DNA of 49,876 bases from Minwuia sp. Lineage in GTDB: Bacteria > Pseudomonadota > Alphaproteobacteria > Minwuiales > Minwuiaceae. The stretch is taken from NCBI GenBank assembly GCA_029210175.1, contig JARGPL010000033.1:1-49876 (forward strand). Reading direction: 5' to 3'. This document shows positions 15,730 to 24,056 of the stretch, in pieces; positions within the stretch are counted from its first letter, which is position 1, and each line of letters starts with the position of its first letter. The notes beneath the pieces are model-generated. The model saw only the letters and a list, made by a program, of their open reading frames with translations. It had not been told where the DNA came from and did no database searches. Both the position numbers and the translations under genes were made by a program.

Positions 15730-16296
15730 TCAGTCCCGACGCCCGATATCGAGCCGGGCGCGCCCGTAACTGCGTGTGTCGAGGGCCGAGAAACCATCGG
15801 GCCAGGTGAAGCCGTCCTTGCCATCGGTTTCCACGACGACCAGGGCGTCGGGGGCGAACCAGCCGGCATCGAGGAAACCGAGCAGGGCGGGTGCGGCCAT
15901 ACCCTGCCCGTAGGGCGGGTCAAGCAGGACCAGATCATGGATCCGCGGTGCCCGGCGCGGCCGCGTTGCATCGGCGCGGATCACCCGCACGTCGTCCGCC
16001 GCGCGCGCCTTGGCAATGTTGCGGTTCAGGATGCGCAGCGACGCATCTGCCTGTTCGATGAACGTGACGGCTGCGGCTCCGCGCGACAGGGCTTCCAGAC
16101 CCAGCGCCCCGGTACCGGCGAAGATGTCGAGCACGATACAGCCTTGCGGCGCGGCGCCGTGGGGGCCACGAAACATCTCATTGTGCGCCAGCAGGTTGAA
16201 CAGCCCTTCCCGCGTGCGGTCGGCGGTGGGGCGGATCGTGGTGTCGTTTCCGCCGTCAAGCTTCAGCCCCCGCATGCGGCCGGCAACAATGCGCAT
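15730..16296 (-). CDS. rsmD: 16S rRNA (guanine966-N2)-methyltransferase RsmD
   Basis: The 188-aa SAM-dependent methyltransferase has motif I VLDIFAGTGALGLEALSRGA (about 55-74) and the N6/N2-type catalytic motif LLDPPYGQG (about 124-132). MRIVAGRMRGLKL at the start is the RsmD N-terminal signature. It methylates G966 of 16S rRNA during 30S assembly. It is the last gene of the leftward pgsA-to-rsmD run, 48 bp after rluB, and the two rRNA-modification genes are commonly adjacent in alphaproteobacteria. Confidence 0.95.
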   Translation of the reverse strand: MRIVAGRMRGLKLDGGNDTTIRPTADRTREGLFNLLAHNEMFRGPHGAAPQGCIVLDIFAGTGALGLEALSRGAAAVTFIEQADASLRILNRNIAKARAADDVRVIRADATRPRRAPRIHDLVLLDPPYGQGMAAPALLGFLDAGWFAPDALVVVETDGKDGFTWPDGFSALDTRSYGRARLDIGRRD

Positions 16297-16344
16297 GATC
16301 AGCGCTCCGTCCGCATGGAGTAGCCCGCACCCGCCATCATCCGC

Positions 16345-17160
16345 TCAGCCCTTGGTGGATTCGCGACGGATGTCATAGACCCCGCGTACGGCCCGGCGCA
16401 GTTCGAACCCCGGAACTTCCGTGACCTCGCCACGCTGCATCTTGTCCAGCGCGAAGGGGCCGTAGCGGGTGCGGATCAACCGGTTGACGGTCAGCCCGGC
16501 GGCTTCCAGGGCACGGCGAACCTCCCGATTTCGGCCCTCGGCCAGTTCCACCAGAATCCAGCTGTTGCGCCCCACGGTCTGGCGCTCCCCCGACTGCCGC
16601 TCCACCGTCGCCTTGATCGGCCCGAACTGTTCTCCATCGACCCGAATGCCATCTGCCAGCCGGGCCAGCCGTTCCGGTTCCGGCGTTCCGAAGGCGCGGG
16701 CACGATACTGGCGCACCCAGCCGGTGGACGGCAGTTCCAGCGCCCGTTTCAGACCGCCGTCGTTGGTCAGCAGCAACAGCCCTTCCGAATTCAGGTCCAG
16801 CCGCCCGACCGTCATCACCCGCGGCAAGCGCTTCGGCAAATGATCGAAGATCGTCGACCGACCCTGTTCATCGTTGGCGCTGGTGACCAGCCCGGATGGC
16901 TTGTAATAGCGCCAGACACGGGTTGGTTCCGGCGCAGCGACCGGTTTTCCATCCACCAGAATGGTATCGTCCGGGCCGACGTTCAGGGCCGGCGATGACA
17001 GTCGTTTGCCATTCACGGAGACACGACCGGCATCGATCATCCGCTCGACTTCGCGCCGGCTGGCGACACCCGCACGGGCCAGGCGCTTGGCGATGCGTTC
17101 GCTGACCGCACCGTCCGGGGCCGCGTCGCCGCCATCAGATGCATTTCCCCGTCGGCTCAT
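16345..17160 (-). CDS. rluB: RluB/RsuA-family 23S rRNA pseudouridine synthase
   Basis: The 271-aa protein has an N-terminal S4 RNA-binding domain (ERIAKRLARAGVASRREVER, about 21-40) and the pseudouridine synthase catalytic motif GRLDLNSEGLLLLTNDG with Asp at about 122. Layout and size fit RluB, which converts U2605 of 23S rRNA, rather than the smaller RsuA; the choice rests on similarity only. Its ATG overlaps the moaE stop by 4 nt, so it is translated with the molybdopterin genes. Confidence 0.88.
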   Translation of the reverse strand: MSRRGNASDGGDAAPDGAVSERIAKRLARAGVASRREVERMIDAGRVSVNGKRLSSPALNVGPDDTILVDGKPVAAPEPTRVWRYYKPSGLVTSANDEQGRSTIFDHLPKRLPRVMTVGRLDLNSEGLLLLTNDGGLKRALELPSTGWVRQYRARAFGTPEPERLARLADGIRVDGEQFGPIKATVERQSGERQTVGRNSWILVELAEGRNREVRRALEAAGLTVNRLIRTRYGPFALDKMQRGEVTEVPGFELRRAVRGVYDIRRESTKG

Positions 17161-17606
17161 GACCAGCGCTCCGTTGCAGTATCGTCAGTGGCCCGGGATT
17201 CGACCCACTTCGGCCCGTCCGGCGTGTCTTCCGACTTCCAGAAAGGTGCCTTCGTCTTCAGCCAGTCCATCAGGAACTCCGCCGCGCGGAACGCCTCGCC
17301 CCGATGGGCGGAGGCGGCGATGACCAGCACGATGCGCTCCCCCGGTTCCATGCGGCCAAAGCGGTGCACGATCAGGCTGGCCTGAATGTCGAACCGTTCA
17401 TGCGCCTCCGCTTCAATTGCCGCCAGCGCTTTCTCGGTCATGCCCGGATAATGTTCCAGGGTCAGCGCCCCGACGTTGCGGTCATCGGAGAAATCCCTGA
17501 CCAGGCCGGTGAAACTGACGACACCGCCAATGTCCTTCCGCCCGGTCAGCAGGGCGTCCATTTCCCGACTGACATCGAAGTCATCGCGCTGCACGCGGAC
17601 AGACAT
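17157..17606 (-). CDS. moaE: Molybdopterin synthase catalytic subunit MoaE
   Basis: The 149-aa subunit forms molybdopterin synthase with MoaD and adds two sulfurs to cyclic pyranopterin monophosphate. Recognisable parts are GAVVSFTGLVRDF-type text (here DIGGVVSFTGLVRDF), LEHYPGMTEKAL, VHRFGRMEPGE, and the active-site lysine region KAPFWKSEDTPDG near the C-terminus. It starts 3 nt after moaD ends and overlaps rluB by 4 nt. Confidence 0.96.
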   Translation of the reverse strand: MSVRVQRDDFDVSREMDALLTGRKDIGGVVSFTGLVRDFSDDRNVGALTLEHYPGMTEKALAAIEAEAHERFDIQASLIVHRFGRMEPGERIVLVIAASAHRGEAFRAAEFLMDWLKTKAPFWKSEDTPDGPKWVESRATDDTATERWS

Positions 17607-17609
17607 GGA

Positions 17610-17861
17610 TCAACCGCCCGTCATGGGCGGGAAGAAGGCCACTTCATCGCCATCCGACACCGGCGCATCCAGCTTTGCGGTTTCCTGATTCACGGCGGCG
17701 CGAATCTGTTTCACATCAGCGAAGGCGTGGGCAAATCCGGGGCCACGCTCGGCCAGCCGCGCGATCAGGTCCTGCACCGTCGCCGTGCCTTTCGGCAAGG
17801 GCCAGGTTTCCTCATGCACGCCGGTGCGTTCCCGGATCCAGGCGAAATAGAGCAGTTTCAT
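17610..17861 (-). CDS. moaD: Molybdopterin synthase sulfur carrier subunit MoaD
   Basis: The 83-aa ubiquitin-fold protein ends in Gly-Gly (FFPPMTGG), the tail that is adenylated and thiocarboxylated before sulfur is passed to the molybdopterin precursor by MoaE. The N-terminal MKLLYFAWIRERTG is typical. It overlaps moeA by 4 nt and is followed directly by moaE. No MoeB/HesA-type adenylating enzyme is encoded in the window, so the activating enzyme must be elsewhere. Confidence 0.95.
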   Translation of the reverse strand: MKLLYFAWIRERTGVHEETWPLPKGTATVQDLIARLAERGPGFAHAFADVKQIRAAVNQETAKLDAPVSDGDEVAFFPPMTGG

Positions 17862-19129
17862 GAAAGCGCCTCCCGGAAAGAGATGAAGCTCAACCTATCG
17901 CCAGGCGCGACCTGCGTCACGTCTTCCGCGATCTCGATCAGCCCATCGCTGTCAGTGAGAGAACGGATCACACCCGATCCCTGCTTCGGGTAGCGGCTGG
18001 CGACCAGGTCCGCGCCTGCAGCCGCAGCCGGATCGACCGTCAGCGTGCCGCGCAGCCATTCCCGCCGGTCGGGCTTCGATGTCATGGCAAATCCGGCGCG
18101 CACCGGCCAGCGGCGCAGCGGCTGCGGCACCGCGCCCTCCAGCCGGTCCAGCAGGGGACGGACAAACATCAGGAAGCAGGCCATGACCGCGACCGGATTG
18201 CCCGGCAATCCGACCAGGGCACGGCCCGCAACATGACCAAAGGCCAGCGGTCGCCCCGGCTTCACCGCCAGCCGCCATAGATGTATCGCACCCAGGTCGC
18301 TGACGACGGTGCGCACATGATCCTCATCGCCCGTCGATGCCCCGCCGGAGGTCAGGATCAGGTCGGAATGCCGCGCGGCATCCGCCAGCGCCTGCCGGAC
18401 GACAACAGGATCGTCAGGCAGCACGCCACCATCCACCGCCGCGATACCGATGCGGCTCAGCAGGGCCAGCAGCATCGGCCCGTTGGCGTCATGCACCTGC
18501 CCGACGGCCGGGGCACCACCGCGGCGCAGGATCTCGTCACCGGTGGAAAAGATGGTCACGCGTGGCCGGACATGCACCCGAACCTGTGTCAGTCCCCCGG
18601 CGGCGAGCAGCGCGATCTCTGCCGGACCCAACCGCCGCCCCTGCCCCAGCAGCTTCGCACCCGCCGCGATGTCCTCCCCCGCGCGGCGGCGATTGGCCCC
18701 CGGTTTCAGACCATGGGGTATCGTCACATGGCCTGTCGCATCGACCGCCACATCTTCCTGCATCACCACCGTATCGGCACCTTCGGGGACGATCGCGCCC
18801 GTGAAGATGCGCACGGCGGTGCCTGGCGTCAGGGCGGCCGCGAACGGATGCCCCGCGGCGGCCCGCCCCGCGACGGGCAATACGGTATCCCCGTCAGCGG
18901 CGCTGTCGGCGAAGCGGAAGGCATAGCCGTCGACAGCGGCATTGTCGGCAGGTGGCGAGGCACTGATGGCGGACACATCCTCAGCCAGCACATGTCCGGC
19001 GGCGTCGCCCGGGGTCATGATCTGGCCCGGGGTCACTGCCGGCACCCGTTCGGCGATGCGCCGGGTCGCCTCCGCCGCCGTCATCAGGGGACCCCCGAAG
19101 GCGAAACAGTCGTCGCTGATCTGGCTCAT
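17858..19129 (-). CDS. moeA: Molybdopterin molybdenumtransferase MoeA
   Basis: The 423-aa enzyme inserts molybdate into adenylated molybdopterin. Visible features are DDCFAFGGPL at the start, AAVDGYAFR, the region TGAIVPEGADTVVMQED, FSTGDEILRRGG, the repeated TGDE-type SGGASTGDEDHV, and GLPGNPVAVM. The start keeps the N-terminal extension seen in alphaproteobacterial MoeA rather than the internal ATG 15 codons later. It overlaps mobB upstream and moaD downstream by 4 nt each. Confidence 0.95.
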   Translation of the reverse strand: MSQISDDCFAFGGPLMTAAEATRRIAERVPAVTPGQIMTPGDAAGHVLAEDVSAISASPPADNAAVDGYAFRFADSAADGDTVLPVAGRAAAGHPFAAALTPGTAVRIFTGAIVPEGADTVVMQEDVAVDATGHVTIPHGLKPGANRRRAGEDIAAGAKLLGQGRRLGPAEIALLAAGGLTQVRVHVRPRVTIFSTGDEILRRGGAPAVGQVHDANGPMLLALLSRIGIAAVDGGVLPDDPVVVRQALADAARHSDLILTSGGASTGDEDHVRTVVSDLGAIHLWRLAVKPGRPLAFGHVAGRALVGLPGNPVAVMACFLMFVRPLLDRLEGAVPQPLRRWPVRAGFAMTSKPDRREWLRGTLTVDPAAAAGADLVASRYPKQGSGVIRSLTDSDGLIEIAEDVTQVAPGDRLSFISFREALS

Positions 19130-19641
19130 GATCGCACCTGGGCGGCCGCGAAGTCGGCAATGGCGTCAATGGCGTCCAGTCCGAATACCGGCCGACCGTC
19201 CGGTATGCCGGTGACAGCATCACTGACCACTGCCAGGACAGTCGGATCATCGGGATAGAGCGGCGGCTTGCCGGTGGCTGCGCGATGTACCTCGATCTTC
19301 GAATGCATGCTGGTCTTGTAGCCTTCGACCAGCACCAGATCGACGGGGGCGAGCCGGGCCAGAAGTTCATCCAGCCCCGGTTCGGCTTCGTCGCGCAGTT
19401 CCCGCATCAGGGCAATGCGGCGGTCGGATGCGATCAGCACCTCCGTCGCCCCGGCCTGCCGGTGTCGCCAGGTATCCTTGCCCGGCGTGTCGATGTCAAA
19501 GCGGTGGTGCGCGTGTTTCACCGTCGACACACGGATCCCCCGATCCACCAGCACCGGGATCAGGCGGGTGATCAGCGTCGTCTTGCCGGACCCGCTCCAC
19601 CCGGCGATGCCGAGCACGGCCTGACGGCGGTCAATACTCAA
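19126..19641 (-). CDS. mobB: Molybdopterin-guanine dinucleotide biosynthesis adaptor MobB
   Basis: The 171-aa P-loop GTPase has the Walker A motif GWSGSGKTT at about residues 14-22, TVKHAHHRFDID, and VLVEGYKTSMHSKIEVHR. MobB assists MobA in converting molybdopterin to the guanine dinucleotide form. No ATG fits; the start is a TTG at 19641 that overlaps the pgsA stop by 4 nt, giving tight coupling and probably low initiation. A longer in-frame extension upstream lies inside pgsA and is not credible. Confidence 0.9.
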   Translation of the reverse strand: MSIDRRQAVLGIAGWSGSGKTTLITRLIPVLVDRGIRVSTVKHAHHRFDIDTPGKDTWRHRQAGATEVLIASDRRIALMRELRDEAEPGLDELLARLAPVDLVLVEGYKTSMHSKIEVHRAATGKPPLYPDDPTVLAVVSDAVTGIPDGRPVFGLDAIDAIADFAAAQVRS

Positions 19642-20216
19642 GATGCATCGTCCATGAACTGCGGCAGGGCCGCACGCAGATAGGCGTACCCCGTCTGCAG
19701 GGCGAGATAGCCCGCAACCCAGAACAGCACCAGGCCCGGAAGCTCGGTCAGGTCGAGCGGCACCAGCAGGACTGTCAGCGCCAGCATCTGGGTGGTTGTC
19801 TTCCACTTGGCCAGTCCGCTGACCGGCACCTCCACCTGACGGAAGGCAAGGAATTCGCGCAGGCCCGACACGAACATCTCCCGACACAGGATCGCGATGG
19901 CCGGGATCACGTGCCAGCCGCCGATGGTACCGAAACTGACCAGCATGACGATGATGGCCACGACCAGCAGCTTGTCCGCCATCGGGTCCATGAACTGGCC
20001 CAGCTTGCTGCCTGCATTCCAGTGGCGCGCCAGCTTGCCGTCCAGCCAGTCCGTCACGCTCGCCATCATGAACAGGATCAGCGGCAACCAGTCGGACCAG
20101 GGCGCAGGCAGGAAGAACGCAATCAGCAGAAACGGGATCGCAGCCACGCGCAAACCCGTGAGCACGTTGGGGACATGCCGCTGCAGCGCCGTCGGATTGC
20201 TGGTTCGATCGATCAT
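19638..20216 (-). CDS. pgsA: CDP-diacylglycerol-glycerol-3-phosphate 3-phosphatidyltransferase
   Basis: The 192-aa integral membrane enzyme makes phosphatidylglycerol phosphate. The CDP-alcohol phosphotransferase signature DGx2ARx8Gx3Dx3D is complete: D59, G60, A63, R64, G73, D77 and D81, in the stretch from DWLDGKLAR to DPMADK. Several hydrophobic helices surround it. As first gene of the leftward run it is translationally coupled to mobB, so a membrane-lipid gene drives the molybdenum-cofactor operon. Confidence 0.95.
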   Translation of the reverse strand: MIDRTSNPTALQRHVPNVLTGLRVAAIPFLLIAFFLPAPWSDWLPLILFMMASVTDWLDGKLARHWNAGSKLGQFMDPMADKLLVVAIIVMLVSFGTIGGWHVIPAIAILCREMFVSGLREFLAFRQVEVPVSGLAKWKTTTQMLALTVLLVPLDLTELPGLVLFWVAGYLALQTGYAYLRAALPQFMDDAS

Positions 20217-20252
20217 GCGGCGGACCTTAGATGATTTCGAAGCCCCACGACA

Positions 20253-21266
20253 TCAGGCTTGTTGCTGTTGCGCCAGTGTGACCGGGCGATCCGCAATCAC
20301 CCGGGCCAGCGTATCGCGCAGATCGCGCACCTCGGCCCCCGCAATCACCCCATGTGCCCGCATCGCGCGGTGCGCGGCGGGCAGATTGTAGAACGGGATC
20401 GCCGGATACATGTGGTGCTCGATATGAAAGTTCACGTTGCAGGGGAAGAACAGCCAGATCAGCAGCGGGTTCCCCAGATTCGTCCGCGCCGCATGCAACG
20501 GCGACGCGGTATCGGTGACAGCGCCGTGTTCGCAGATCGCCCGCAGGCGCAGGATCGGCTGCAGGAACGTCACCAGCGGCAAGGCCCAGAGCAGCAGATA
20601 TTCGACGAAGACACCGCTGAACAGGGCCACGACCGGGGCCAGCACATGGAACCCCAGCACCCACCAGCGATCGGCCTGCGCCGCCGCCCGCAGCCGCGGC
20701 GACGTGTCGTCCAGGGGGCGGCTGCCGCTGTCGTGGGCTGCATTGACCTTGGGGCTGCCGAAGAAATAGCGATAGGTCTTGAACGCGGTCAGTCCCAGCA
20801 GATCGCGCGTCAGCTTGGCGAACAGGTAATCGCGGCCCCGGGGATAGCCCGCATGGATCGGCAGGTCGGGATCCTGCGGTTCGTAGAGATGATTGTGGTG
20901 CAACCGGTGCACCACGCGATAGGCGGGCATCGAGATGCCGACCAGCATGCCCATGATCCGGCCGACCCGGTCATTCAGCGCACGGTCGGTGAACAGCCGG
21001 TAATGCGCGGCATCATGGGCGATCACGAAACAGGCCTGCTGGCGCGATGCGATCAGGATCATGCAGACAAAGATGACCAGCGGTGTCCGGAACGCCATGG
21101 CAATGGCCATGAGGACCAGGATGGTCAGCAGCAGCTTCCCGATTTCGCGCCAGGCGAGGGCATCGTTCTGGCGCGTCAGTTCCCGGACCACGGCGGGCGG
21201 CAGGGACCGCCGTTCCTGCCCCAGTCGGAACGCTTCCCCCGGTTCGGAAAGCACGGCTTCTGTCAT
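20253..21266 (-). CDS. Membrane fatty acid desaturase family protein
   Basis: The 337-aa protein has the three histidine boxes of membrane diiron desaturases and hydroxylases: HDAAH (about 84-88), HRLHHNH (about 120-126) and, late in the sequence, NFHIEHHMYP. Hydrophobic stretches around 45-75 and 100-120 and in the middle are predicted membrane helices. It probably desaturates or hydroxylates lipid chains; substrate and position are unknown. The gene is divergent from an adenylate cyclase gene with only 45 bp between the starts and lies 36 bp upstream of pgsA in the same direction. Confidence 0.88.
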   Translation of the reverse strand: MTEAVLSEPGEAFRLGQERRSLPPAVVRELTRQNDALAWREIGKLLLTILVLMAIAMAFRTPLVIFVCMILIASRQQACFVIAHDAAHYRLFTDRALNDRVGRIMGMLVGISMPAYRVVHRLHHNHLYEPQDPDLPIHAGYPRGRDYLFAKLTRDLLGLTAFKTYRYFFGSPKVNAAHDSGSRPLDDTSPRLRAAAQADRWWVLGFHVLAPVVALFSGVFVEYLLLWALPLVTFLQPILRLRAICEHGAVTDTASPLHAARTNLGNPLLIWLFFPCNVNFHIEHHMYPAIPFYNLPAAHRAMRAHGVIAGAEVRDLRDTLARVIADRPVTLAQQQQA

Positions 21267-21311
21267 GATGTTTCAACCATTAATGATCTTGTTGGGATCT
21301 TCAGCCTATAA

Positions 21312-23165
21312 GTGTCAGAACATACCGCATCAACGCAACAGAAGCACCGCATGCCCCAGGTCTACAAGCGCACGTTCGTTCACACATTCTCTGAATCGGT
21401 AGAGGCCGTCTGGCCAGCACTGGCAGATACCGCACGCTATAACGAGGCGGCCGGCTTTCCGAAGCAGCAGATCGAGGAACGGCCGCAGTCCGATGGTACC
21501 ATCCGCATTTTCGCGGAGGCGAAGTTCGGCAAGGTTGCGCTTGCCTGGGAAGAATTTCCGGTTGAATGGGTCCTGCACAAGTGGTTCTGGCACTGGCGCG
21601 AGTTCAGCAAGGGGCCGATGGCGACCCTGGGCGCGCTGGCAACATTCAAGCCGACGGCGGATGGCGGTTGCACGTGTCACTACGAGATCGAGGTGACGCC
21701 GGCCAATGCCTTTGGCTGGCTGATCCTGAACACGGCGTTCTTCAGAAGCGCGAAAGCTGATTTCCACCGCCTTTGCCAGGAGGCCGAGACCTGGGCCAAG
21801 GGCGTCAGCCCGATGCCGTTCGAAATCATGGCCCACCAACTGGATGACGCCGCCCGGCGGCGGGTGGACGGCATGGTCCTGGCGCTGGAACGCTCCCCCT
21901 ACGGTCACGGCCTCGGCGAACGGCTGGTCGACTGGGTTCTGCAGGCATCGGAGATCGACCTGGTGCGCATCCGCCCCATCGCCCTGGCGCGGGAAATGGG
22001 TGTCGGTACCCGACAGATGGTGGAGGCCTGCCTGCAGGGTGTGCGCGTGGGGCTGCTGCAACAGCGCTGGGATCTGCTGTGTCCGCGCTGTCGCGGTGCC
22101 AAGCTGACGGTTGACGGCCTGGACCAGTTGCCGGAAGAAGCCCACTGCAGCGCCTGCAACATCGACTACGATCGGGATTTTGCCAGCAACGTTGAACTGA
22201 CCTTCAACCCGGCGGCGGCCCTTCGATCTGTCTATGATGGTGAGTTCTGTCTGGGGGGGCCGCGCACGACGCCGCATGTGATGACCCAGGTGAAGGTCGA
22301 TGCAGACGGCACCCGGCGGCTGGAGGGACACGTCCCCGCCGGGGATTTTCGCCTGCGGACGCTGGATTCCGGCCCCTATCTGGAGATCGATCACCCGGGC
22401 GGCCCCTTCCCGGAACTGATCATCATGGACAACGAGGTCGTGGCCGGGCCGGTCCAGCCGGAGGGCGAGCTTGCCTTTCGCAACCAGACCTACCGCCCGC
22501 GGATCGCCATCATCGAACGCCGCGAATGGGCCCGTGACGCGCTGACGGCGGAGCGGGTGACCACCTATCAGGCGTTCCGCGACATCTGCGCCTCGGAGCG
22601 GCTGCGCCCCGGCGATGGCGCCGGTGTCAGCCAGGTCGCCCTGATGTTCACGGACCTGAAGGGATCGTCTGACCTGTACCGCCGGGTCGGTGACGCCCTG
22701 GCCTATGGTCAGGTGCGCAGCCACTTCGCCTTCCTGGCGGAGAAGGTACGCAATCACGATGGTGCCGTGGTCAAGACCATGGGCGATGCGGTACTTGCCG
22801 CGTTCGCCGAACCCGCAGACGCGGTAAGGGCCGCCATGGAGATCCAGGCCGAGATCGAAGGCTTCAACCAGCGCAACCAGGCCGACCTGGCGGTGAAGAT
22901 CGGCGTCCATAGTGGATCGTGCCTCGCCGTGACCCTGAACAACCGGCTGGACTATTTCGGCCAGACCGTGAATCTGGCTGCCCGCCTGCAGGGACAGGCC
23001 ATGGGTGGCGAGATCGTCGTCTCGGGCCGCCTTTACGACGATCCGACCGTCCAGCCCCTGCTGGAACCGCTCGGCCTCAGCGAGGAAAAGGCCACCCTGC
23101 GGGGTTTCAACCTGCCCGAACGGCTCTGGCGTTTGCCGATGCCTACCAGTCCAGGCGGGGCATGA
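21312..23165 (+). CDS. Class III adenylate cyclase with N-terminal SRPBCC and zinc-ribbon-like domains
   Basis: The 617-aa protein begins with a START/SRPBCC-like domain (about 16-165). A helical region and a zinc-ribbon-like knuckle follow, with C257, C260, C279 and C282 (LCPRC and CSAC), then a beta-rich DUF5939-type segment (about 290-400) and a class III cyclase domain (about 438-610). Metal-binding aspartates are D448 in MFTDLKG and D492 in KTMGDA. K488 and the NLAAR stretch (N554, R558) point to ATP rather than GTP. No membrane helix is seen. A lipid-binding input is plausible given the SRPBCC domain and the adjacent desaturase gene, but this is inference. GTG at 21312 gives the longest frame; ATG at 21351 is an alternative. 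Confidence 0.85.
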   Translation: MSEHTASTQQKHRMPQVYKRTFVHTFSESVEAVWPALADTARYNEAAGFPKQQIEERPQSDGTIRIFAEAKFGKVALAWEEFPVEWVLHKWFWHWREFSKGPMATLGALATFKPTADGGCTCHYEIEVTPANAFGWLILNTAFFRSAKADFHRLCQEAETWAKGVSPMPFEIMAHQLDDAARRRVDGMVLALERSPYGHGLGERLVDWVLQASEIDLVRIRPIALAREMGVGTRQMVEACLQGVRVGLLQQRWDLLCPRCRGAKLTVDGLDQLPEEAHCSACNIDYDRDFASNVELTFNPAAALRSVYDGEFCLGGPRTTPHVMTQVKVDADGTRRLEGHVPAGDFRLRTLDSGPYLEIDHPGGPFPELIIMDNEVVAGPVQPEGELAFRNQTYRPRIAIIERREWARDALTAERVTTYQAFRDICASERLRPGDGAGVSQVALMFTDLKGSSDLYRRVGDALAYGQVRSHFAFLAEKVRNHDGAVVKTMGDAVLAAFAEPADAVRAAMEIQAEIEGFNQRNQADLAVKIGVHSGSCLAVTLNNRLDYFGQTVNLAARLQGQAMGGEIVVSGRLYDDPTVQPLLEPLGLSEEKATLRGFNLPERLWRLPMPTSPGGA

Positions 23166-24000
23166 CGGCACGAGGTGCGACGCCGGCGGCGGCGCAGGCG
23201 GCGGCGACTGCGGACGTGTCCACCGCACCATCGACCAGGAAATCGCTGGAATGAACGCCTGATGCGACCAGCACGGCTGCGATTCCCGCGTCATGCGCAC
23301 CCTGGATATCGGTGCGGATGGTATCGCCGATCATCAGGCAACGGCTGAAATCCACATCCTCCAGCACGCTGCGGCAATAATCATAGGCGTTCGCATAGGG
23401 CTTGCCGTACCAGTGCGCGGTGCCGCCCAGGTCCTCATACGCCAGCGCCAGCGCCCCGGCGCAGGGTTCCAGCGTGTCCCCATGCTGCACCACATAATCC
23501 GGGTTGGCACAGACAAGGACCAGCCCGGCATCGCGTGCGGCCTGCAGCCGGGGCTGGTAGTCAGCCACGGTTTCCCGTGTCACATCATCCAGCCCGGCGC
23601 ACAGCACGAAATCCGCCCCGGTCGGATCCGTGACCTCGGTGAAGTCCAGCCCCGCGAGGACTGAGCGGTCGGCAGGCTTGCCCCAGAACAGGAATCGTCG
23701 GCCAAAGGGCGCATCATGCAGGTTCATCCCGTGCCGCACCAGATCACCGGAGGCGACGACCCGGCGGTAGAGCCCGCGATCGATGCCCATTTCCTGCAGG
23801 CGCTGATCGACATCGGTTCCAAGACGCGGCGCATTCGACAGCAGGATCACCGGCCTGCCCGCTGCGGCCAGCCCTTCCAGCGTGCGCACCGCACCGGGGA
23901 AGGCCTGAACCCCATTGTGGACCACGCCCCAGAGGTCGAACAGGAACGCGTCATGATCCGCGGCCACTGGTGCCAGATTCTCGATCGCCGGGATTGTCAT
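23143..24000 (-). CDS. HAD-superfamily class IIA hydrolase (TIGR01459-like)
   Basis: The 285-aa protein has the motif FLFDLWGVVHNG near residues 19-30, with the nucleophilic Asp at about 22, LLSNAPR as the motif II region, and GKPYANAYDYC followed by MIGDTIRTDIQGAHDAG as motifs III and IV. This is the class IIA HAD layout, like NagD and phosphoglycolate phosphatases; the Trp two residues after the nucleophile is normal for this subgroup. The substrate is unknown. Its 3' end overlaps the cyclase gene by 23 bp on the opposite strand. Confidence 0.88.
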   Translation of the reverse strand: MTIPAIENLAPVAADHDAFLFDLWGVVHNGVQAFPGAVRTLEGLAAAGRPVILLSNAPRLGTDVDQRLQEMGIDRGLYRRVVASGDLVRHGMNLHDAPFGRRFLFWGKPADRSVLAGLDFTEVTDPTGADFVLCAGLDDVTRETVADYQPRLQAARDAGLVLVCANPDYVVQHGDTLEPCAGALALAYEDLGGTAHWYGKPYANAYDYCRSVLEDVDFSRCLMIGDTIRTDIQGAHDAGIAAVLVASGVHSSDFLVDGAVDTSAVAAACAAAGVAPRAVMPRLDW

Positions 24001-24056
24001 GGTGCCGCCTCGCCTGCTGGTGCCGAAAGTCCTGTGTCCGGCAGGCGATACCCCGT

